Of a DNA stretch of 7,177 nucleotides, positions 5,973-7,177 are shown piece by piece. A program made the translations under genes and the position numbers. The notes under the pieces are model-generated. The model did no database searches. It worked only from the letters and a program-made list of their open reading frames with translations, and was not told the origin of the DNA. This stretch comes from Chitinophaga pinensis (GTDB taxonomy: Bacteria; Bacteroidota; Bacteroidia; AKYH767-A; OLB10): assembly GCA_945872015.1 (NCBI GenBank), contig CAMBYJ010000086.1, positions 1 through 7,177 of the forward strand, given 5' to 3'. How positions within the stretch are numbered: the stretch's first letter is position 1; every line of letters starts with the position of its first letter.

Positions 5973-6177
5973 TAATTTCAATTTCGTCGCCAATTTGGAT
6001 TTTGTCGCCAGCTCTAAGTTTGGCTCTATAACGGCTTTCAATTGTTCCGTTAAGTTTTATGTCCTCATTATCGACCATCATTTTCGCTTCGCTACCATGC
6101 TCGGCAATTCCTAAAAGTTTAAGCAGTTTTATTAGCTCAATGAATTCTGAAGTTAATTGAAAGGTGTGTTTTTGCAT
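5962..6177 (-). CDS. Small S4-domain RNA-binding protein (YbcJ-like)
   Basis: A 71-residue protein that is essentially a single S4 RNA-binding fold. The pattern F-I-E-L-I-K-L-L-K-L-L-G-I-A-E-H-G-S-E-A-K (about 12-32), then DNEDIKLNGTIESRYRAKLR (36-55) and a closing GDKIQIGDEIEITIE strand match the E. coli YbcJ type (about 70 residues: helix with LLKLEG, S-G-x-A-K, then V-x-V-D-G-x-x-E-T-R). S4 domains bind structured RNA, often ribosomal RNA. The target of this stand-alone type is not established, and a link to ribosome or tRNA metabolism is inference. The ATG at 6177 follows an A-rich leader and fits the family length. It lies downstream of the rplT terminator, and I see no clear TAnnTTTG between, so its promoter is uncertain; read-through from the ribosomal operon is possible. 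Its stop codon lies within the 3' end of the convergent TPR gene. Confidence 0.87.
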   Translation of the reverse strand: MQKHTFQLTSEFIELIKLLKLLGIAEHGSEAKMMVDNEDIKLNGTIESRYRAKLRAGDKIQIGDEIEITIE

Positions 6178-6195
6178 TTTCTTGGTTATTGATTC

Positions 6196-6227
6196 AAAAA
6201 AAAATCCTCCCGTAAAGGAGGATTTTT
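6196..6227 (-). terminator. Rho-independent terminator of the infC-rpmI-rplT operon, possibly bidirectional
   Basis: A perfect 11 bp stem (6200-6210 with 6217-6227, containing TCCTCC/GGAGGA) closes a 6-base loop. On the minus strand it is followed by nine T in total (6204-6196). It lies 16 bp after the rplT stop codon. On the plus strand the stem also ends in five T, so it could stop transcripts of the TPR gene that have run through the S4 gene in antisense. Confidence 0.93.
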
Positions 6228-6243
6228 AACGAAGTCTGATTTT

Positions 6244-6588
6244 TTATTTTACCGAATTTAAGATGGCTTCGAAAGCCTGCGGATTATTCATCGCTAAGTC
6301 AGCTAAGACTTTACGGTTGATGTCTACATTACCTTTATGGATTGCACCCATAAATTGAGAGTAAGACATTCCATGCATGCGAGCTGCTGCATTAATACGC
6401 TGAATCCATAGAGCACGGAAGCTGCGTTTTTTAGCTTTACGATCGCGGTAAGCGTATTGTAAACCTTTTTCGACGGTGTTTTTGGCAACCGTCCATACAT
6501 TTTTACGTGAACCCCAATTACCTTTGGCAAGTTTTAAAACCTTTTTACGTTTTGCCTTTGAGGCCACATGATTGACTGAACGTGGCAT
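6244..6588 (-). CDS. rplT: 50S ribosomal protein L20
   Basis: A 114-residue large-subunit protein, near the usual 115-120. It binds 23S rRNA and is needed early in subunit assembly. The sequence begins MPRSVNHVASKAKRKKVLKL; the basic N-terminal extension and the segments YAYRDRKAKKRSFRALWIQR and INAAARMHGMSYSQFM are diagnostic. The start at 6588 gives the conserved MPR N-terminus. It is the last gene of the infC-rpmI-rplT operon, 85 bp after rpmI, with a strong terminator behind it. L20 is a known autoregulator of this operon in E. coli and B. subtilis. The foldable spacer ahead of this gene could be such a site here, but that is inference. Confidence 0.98.
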   Translation of the reverse strand: MPRSVNHVASKAKRKKVLKLAKGNWGSRKNVWTVAKNTVEKGLQYAYRDRKAKKRSFRALWIQRINAAARMHGMSYSQFMGAIHKGNVDINRKVLADLAMNNPQAFEAILNSVK

Positions 6589-6604
6589 AATGTTTTTGTT
6601 TTTT

Positions 6605-6636
6605 GGCGATAGCGCCCTTTCGGGACTTTAAGCTAT
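6605..6636 (-). promoter_or_regulatory. Structured RNA element in the rpmI-rplT spacer (two alternative hairpins)
   Basis: In the minus-strand transcript, one fold pairs ATAGC (6636-6632) with GCTAT (6613-6609) and encloses a CCC-GAAA-GGG tetraloop hairpin (6624-6615). The other pairs GGCG (6616-6613) with CGCC (6608-6605) around CTAT. The two share bases and exclude each other. The element ends 16 nt before the rplT start and is flanked by A/U-rich sequence. It has no U-tract, so it is not an intrinsic terminator. A role in L20 control is inferred only from its position. Confidence 0.4.
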
Positions 6637-6673
6637 TTACCGGGTTAGAAATTAATTTGTTTTTTGTGATCAA

Positions 6674-6871
6674 TTAAGCTACACACAACATACGCTTTAC
6701 ACGGAACTCATCAGACTCATGAACTAGTCCTGATGCCGTTAAGTGACGCTTGCGGTCTGTGTCTTTCTTCGTCAAGATGTGACGCTTGAAAGCATGCTTT
6801 CTTTTGATCTTTCCAGTGCCTGTAAGCTTGAAACGCTTTTTCGCACTAGAGTTGGATTTCATTTTAGGCAT
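6674..6871 (-). CDS. rpmI: 50S ribosomal protein L35
   Basis: A 65-residue, highly basic large-subunit protein of normal length. MPKMKSNSSAKKRFKLTGTG at the N-terminus, KRKHAFKRHILTKK in the middle (about 23-36) and the RKRHLT segment identify L35. The start at 6871 gives the conserved MPKMK. It is the middle gene of infC-rpmI-rplT, 35 bp after infC and without a promoter or terminator of its own, so it should be co-transcribed. The leader before the ATG is A-rich with no Shine-Dalgarno. Confidence 0.97.
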   Translation of the reverse strand: MPKMKSNSSAKKRFKLTGTGKIKRKHAFKRHILTKKDTDRKRHLTASGLVHESDEFRVKRMLCVA

Positions 6872-6906
6872 TTTGATTTTATTTTTATTGACTTCGTTTA
6901 ACTTAA

Positions 6907-7177
6907 TTATTCTACAGCATCGTTATTTTTAGCTGGCTTTACTACTTTTTTGTTAGGCAATGGAGCAATATGTATAAACATCCTATTTCCTTCTAACTTA
7001 GGCATCAATTCTACTTTTCCATATTCTTGGAGTTCTTGAGCAAATTTCAAAAGGATAATTTCTCCTTTCTCTTTGTAAGCAATTGCTCTACCTCTGAAAT
7101 GAACATAGGCTTTTACTTTTGCCCCTTCTTCTAAGAACTTCATGGCGTGCTTCACTTTGAAATTGAAATCGTGCTCA
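6907..7177 (-). CDS. infC: Translation initiation factor IF-3, C-terminal part (partial)
   Basis: The last 89 codons are visible; the gene enters from the right edge. IF-3 binds the 30S subunit, keeps it apart from 50S and checks initiator tRNA pairing. The visible part is nearly all of the C-terminal domain: EHDFNFKVKHAMKFLEEGAK followed by VKAYVHFRGRAI, then a helix (ILLKFAQELQEYG) and the strand MFIHIAPLP. A short, lysine-rich tail (NKKVVKPAKNNDAVE) extends beyond the end of E. coli IF-3. The frame runs unbroken through 7176, so the GTG at 7155 and the ATG at 7143 are internal codons, not starts. It is the first visible gene of the infC-rpmI-rplT operon; its start, leader and promoter lie outside the window. 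Confidence 0.96.
   Translation of the reverse strand, partial: EHDFNFKVKHAMKFLEEGAKVKAYVHFRGRAIAYKEKGEIILLKFAQELQEYGKVELMPKLEGNRMFIHIAPLPNKKVVKPAKNNDAVE

Noticed and set aside
6229..6900. Inverted copies of GACTTCGTT near 6230 and near 6890 flanking rpmI-rplT, as possible mobile-element ends
   Set aside because: Only nine bases match, there is no target duplication, and the genes between are the conserved operon in its normal order.
1..7177. CRISPR arrays, insertion sequences, tRNA or rRNA genes, or a defence island
   Set aside because: I found no regularly spaced repeats, transposase motifs, cloverleaf sequences or defence-related domains; the window is mainly core genes.

Overview
The window comes from a low-GC (roughly 37% by eye) member of the Bacteroidota. 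Four things point there. Several genes are preceded by the Bacteroidota promoter signature TAnnTTTG, once with a perfect TTTG box 19 bp upstream. Start codons lie in A-rich leaders with no Shine-Dalgarno sequence. The window carries Bacteroidota-type lipoproteins, including an Ig-like plus beta-helix protein. RecA and IF-3 have the wording usual for the phylum (for example EHAFDRFYA in RecA). I cannot fix the order or genus from the sequence alone.

Layout. Positions 1-81 (minus) hold the signal peptide end of an exported protein that runs off the left edge. Positions 211-558 (minus) encode a 2[4Fe-4S] ferredoxin with its own terminator at 161-191. It is divergent from a compact LuxC-family acyl-CoA reductase (652-1677, plus), and the two candidate -7 promoter elements in the 93 bp between them face each other. 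Then, all on the plus strand, come a beta-helix lipoprotein (1731-3221), ribosomal protein L31 type B (3361-3627, with a good promoter and terminator), recA (3809-4816, with terminator) and a TPR lipoprotein (4914-5972). The last of these overlaps by 11 bp the end of a convergent small S4-domain RNA-binding protein (5962-6177, minus). The right end is the conserved translation operon infC-rpmI-rplT on the minus strand, with infC cut by the window edge and a strong terminator after rplT.

How the genes relate. Most are housekeeping genes: translation (IF-3, L35, L20, L31, probably the S4 protein), recombination and repair (RecA), redox (ferredoxin) and fatty aldehyde formation (acyl-CoA reductase). 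The two lipoproteins are envelope genes without assigned substrates. The plus-strand genes from L31 onward look mostly monocistronic, each with its own promoter-like element and terminator.

I see no mobile element, CRISPR array, tRNA or rRNA, and no evident new multi-gene system. The point most worth following is the rpmI-rplT spacer, whose RNA can form two mutually exclusive hairpins and may be a control site for L20. No stretch longer than about 180 bp lacks a gene.
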